NCBI GenBank assembly: GCA_024642805.1
Contig: JAHEAK010000231.1
Location: 1 to 7,709 of the forward strand
Direction of reading: 5' to 3'
Length of the DNA: 7,709 bases
DNA from: Kofleriaceae bacterium
GTDB taxonomy: Bacteria; Myxococcota_A; Polyangia; Haliangiales; Haliangiaceae
The notes beneath the pieces were generated by a model. That model saw only the letters and a program-made list of their open reading frames with translations. It was not told the origin of the DNA and did not search any database. The translations under genes and the position numbers were made by a program. This document shows, piece after piece, positions 6,783-7,709 of the stretch (position 1 is its first letter; the number at the start of each line of letters is the position of its first letter).

Positions 6783-7376
6783 GAGGGCGTCGCTGAAGCT
6801 GACATCGACGCGGCTTGCACAGGTGGGGTTTTCGGGATCGTCGACAAAGCTCGCGGACACGAAACGGCCGCCATAGCTCGTCATCGCATCCCCCTCTTGT
6901 AGCGTCGTGATTTCGAGACTGCCTTCCAGGGGATAGAGCACGCTCTCGCAACTGGAGGTGTCGTCATTCCAGTTCACACACAGCTCCACGTTCCACTCGC
7001 TGACATCGGGAAATGTCCATGTGCCCGTTCCATACTGATCGGAGCTTGGGTAGATGACGGCGACTTCATCGCCATCGAGGGTAATGCTGATGTTAGGACC
7101 GAAGAAGTCAACGACCTCCGATTGCAGCACCTGCGAATAGCTGCTCTCGGCCCCAGCGCATGCGGGAAGCGAGGGTTCGGGATCAGGAGTCGGATCCGGA
7201 TCCGGGGTGGGATCCGGGGTGGGATCGGGATCAGGATCGGGATCCGGGTTGCCTGGATCCTCGATATTGGCGGGGTCGTCAGTCTCTTGGGCGGCGCAAC
7301 TTGCGCCGATGATCAGCAAGCCGAAGAGCGCAGCAGTCATGGGGGAGGTCGACTTCAAGATTCGCATGCCCCCCAT
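6780..7376 (-). CDS. Predicted lipoprotein with Asp-Pro repeat linker
   Basis: A 198-residue protein of unknown function. It begins with a short basic region (R5, K8), a hydrophobic stretch (A15-I23) and IIGASC, in which C27 is the likely lipidated cysteine. The box is slightly off consensus because Gly, not Leu, stands at -3. After a short acidic stretch, residues 44-68 alternate Asp, Thr or Glu with Pro, as in linkers of surface lipoproteins from Myxococcota-like bacteria. The exported domain (about 72-198) is rich in Thr, Ser, Val, Tyr and Trp, has four further cysteines (C73, C133, C143, C186) that could form two disulfides, and looks mostly beta. I recognise no enzyme motif and no family. 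Two starts are possible: the ATG at 7376, and the ATG at 7367 (M4), which gives the more typical beginning MRILKS. Neither has a well-spaced ribosome binding site. An anchored periplasmic or surface protein is inferred. Confidence 0.75.
   Translation of the reverse strand: MGGMRILKSTSPMTAALFGLLIIGASCAAQETDDPANIEDPGNPDPDPDPDPTPDPTPDPDPTPDPEPSLPACAGAESSYSQVLQSEVVDFFGPNISITLDGDEVAVIYPSSDQYGTGTWTFPDVSEWNVELCVNWNDDTSSCESVLYPLEGSLEITTLQEGDAMTSYGGRFVSASFVDDPENPTCASRVDVSFSDAL
7174..7263 (-). repeat. Low-complexity GGATCC-type tandem repeats encoding the Pro linker
   Basis: This GC-rich stretch repeats GGATC-type hexamers, including several exact GGATCC. On the minus strand they read as GAT-CCx (Asp-Pro) and ACC-CCx (Thr-Pro) codon pairs. 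Because the unit is 6 nt, gain or loss of units keeps the reading frame and only changes linker length. Confidence 0.75.
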
Positions 7377-7379
7377 ACA

Positions 7380-7392
7380 GCACAGCCTGTGC
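7380..7392. promoter_or_regulatory. Perfect dyad GCACAG-C-CTGTGC upstream of the lipoprotein gene
   Basis: Six-base arms around one central base, 3 nt before the upstream ATG of the lipoprotein gene. A regulator bound here could block expression. On the minus strand, 7394-7379 also reads TGGCAC-N5-GTGCT, close to a sigma-54 -24/-12 element with GG-N10-GC spacing. That would start transcription almost at M4. Both readings are speculative, and one may produce the other by chance. Confidence 0.25.
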
Positions 7393-7490
7393 CACGCGCA
7401 GCAGCTCTACTTTCAGGTGCTTGGCAAAGGCCCCATGAAACTTATCGTTTGCACTGCAACAGCAGACCACGGCTAGTGGGCTTGCCGCGC

Positions 7491-7508
7491 GTGCCCGTGT
7501 GCGGGCGC
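7491..7508 (-). terminator. GC-rich hairpin, possible weak terminator
   Basis: GTGCCCG and CGGGCGC can pair around a 4-nt loop, giving seven pairs including one G-T. It lies about 20 nt after the stop of the minus-strand frame ending at 7528. No T-run follows, so intrinsic termination is doubtful. Confidence 0.2.
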
Positions 7509-7527
7509 AAACGCGGCCGACCGGGCC

Positions 7528-7709
7528 CTATGAGGCTGCCATCCCCGAGAGCCCTCGTAGCGCCGCCTCCGTCTGCGTAGCCTGGGCCGGCATGGGTCCA
7601 GTGGTCAGCGCAAATACGCAGCCGGCAACCACGATGGCAAACGCACAGACCAAGCGAAGATCGCAGTCCCCAATCGGCGAGGACTCTTTGCGCACGGCCA
7701 CTGCGGCCC
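7528..7709 (-). CDS. Possible 3' end of an unknown gene with a membrane segment
   Basis: A minus-strand frame is open from the window edge to a TAG at 7530-7528 (59 codons). It has a hydrophobic stretch (LRLVCAFAIVVAGCVFALTT) preceded by charged residues (RKESS) and followed by an Ala/Gln/Thr-rich tail. About two-thirds of third codon positions are G or C, as expected for a coding frame in this genome. It may be the C-terminus of a gene that starts beyond the window, or a small membrane or exported protein of about 55 residues from a GTG at 7695. I recognise no family. A competing + strand frame (from the ATG near 7592 to the edge) looks less protein-like. If neither is real, 7377-7709 holds no gene that I can see. 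Confidence 0.4.
   Translation of the reverse strand, partial: AAVAVRKESSPIGDCDLRLVCAFAIVVAGCVFALTTGPMPAQATQTEAALRGLSGMAAS

Noticed and set aside
7174..7263. GGATCC-rich stretch as a CRISPR or iteron array
   Set aside because: The units are 6 nt without spacers and in phase with a coding Asp-Pro linker.
7207..7580. Plus-strand Gly/Ser- and Gly/Ile-rich frames across the lipoprotein linker and upstream region
   Set aside because: They are complementary readings of the Asp-Pro repeat. The minus-strand frame has a signal sequence and a plausible folded domain.

Overview
The window comes from a GC-rich bacterium with dense coding on both strands. The lipoprotein with an Asp-Pro/Thr-Pro linker and the receiver-PilZ regulator suggest a deltaproteobacterial lineage of the Myxococcota or Bradymonadota type. 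This placement is an inference from style, because the window holds no rRNA or other marker gene.

Left part (1-5080, + strand): a cyanophycin gene cluster. It begins with the 3' two-thirds of a cyanophycinase gene (cphB, cut by the window edge). A 27-nt gap leads to a full-length cyanophycin synthetase (cphA, 927 aa), and a 13-nt gap leads to a third gene of 568 aa. The third gene looks like a CphA paralogue that has lost its ATP-grasp module. It keeps a divergent N-terminal region, a recognisable remnant of the N-domain/ATP-grasp junction, and a complete Mur-ligase module with its nucleotide-binding and ligase motifs intact. The tight spacing and good ribosome binding sites suggest one transcript. 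CphA would build the Asp-Arg storage polymer and CphB would cut it to beta-Asp-Arg dipeptides. The third protein probably works on the Mur-ligase (side-chain amino acid addition) half of the chemistry, or as a partner subunit of CphA. Its role is the main open question here.

Middle (5118-6593, - strand): a convergent gene for a 491-aa response regulator with a canonical N-terminal receiver, a degenerate second receiver-like domain and a C-terminal PilZ-like domain. This suggests a two-component output linked to cyclic-di-GMP. Only 37 nt separate its stop codon from that of the cyanophycin cluster.

Right part (6780-7709, - strand): a 198-aa predicted lipoprotein with a repetitive Asp-Pro linker and a small Cys-containing beta-rich domain of unknown function. 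Near the window edge is a short minus-strand reading frame with a hydrophobic segment, either the 3' end of an unknown gene or a very small membrane protein. The intergenic stretches hold only weak regulatory candidates: two dyads, a GC-rich hairpin and a pair of 11-bp direct repeats. I found no tRNA, rRNA, CRISPR array, IS element or phage gene.
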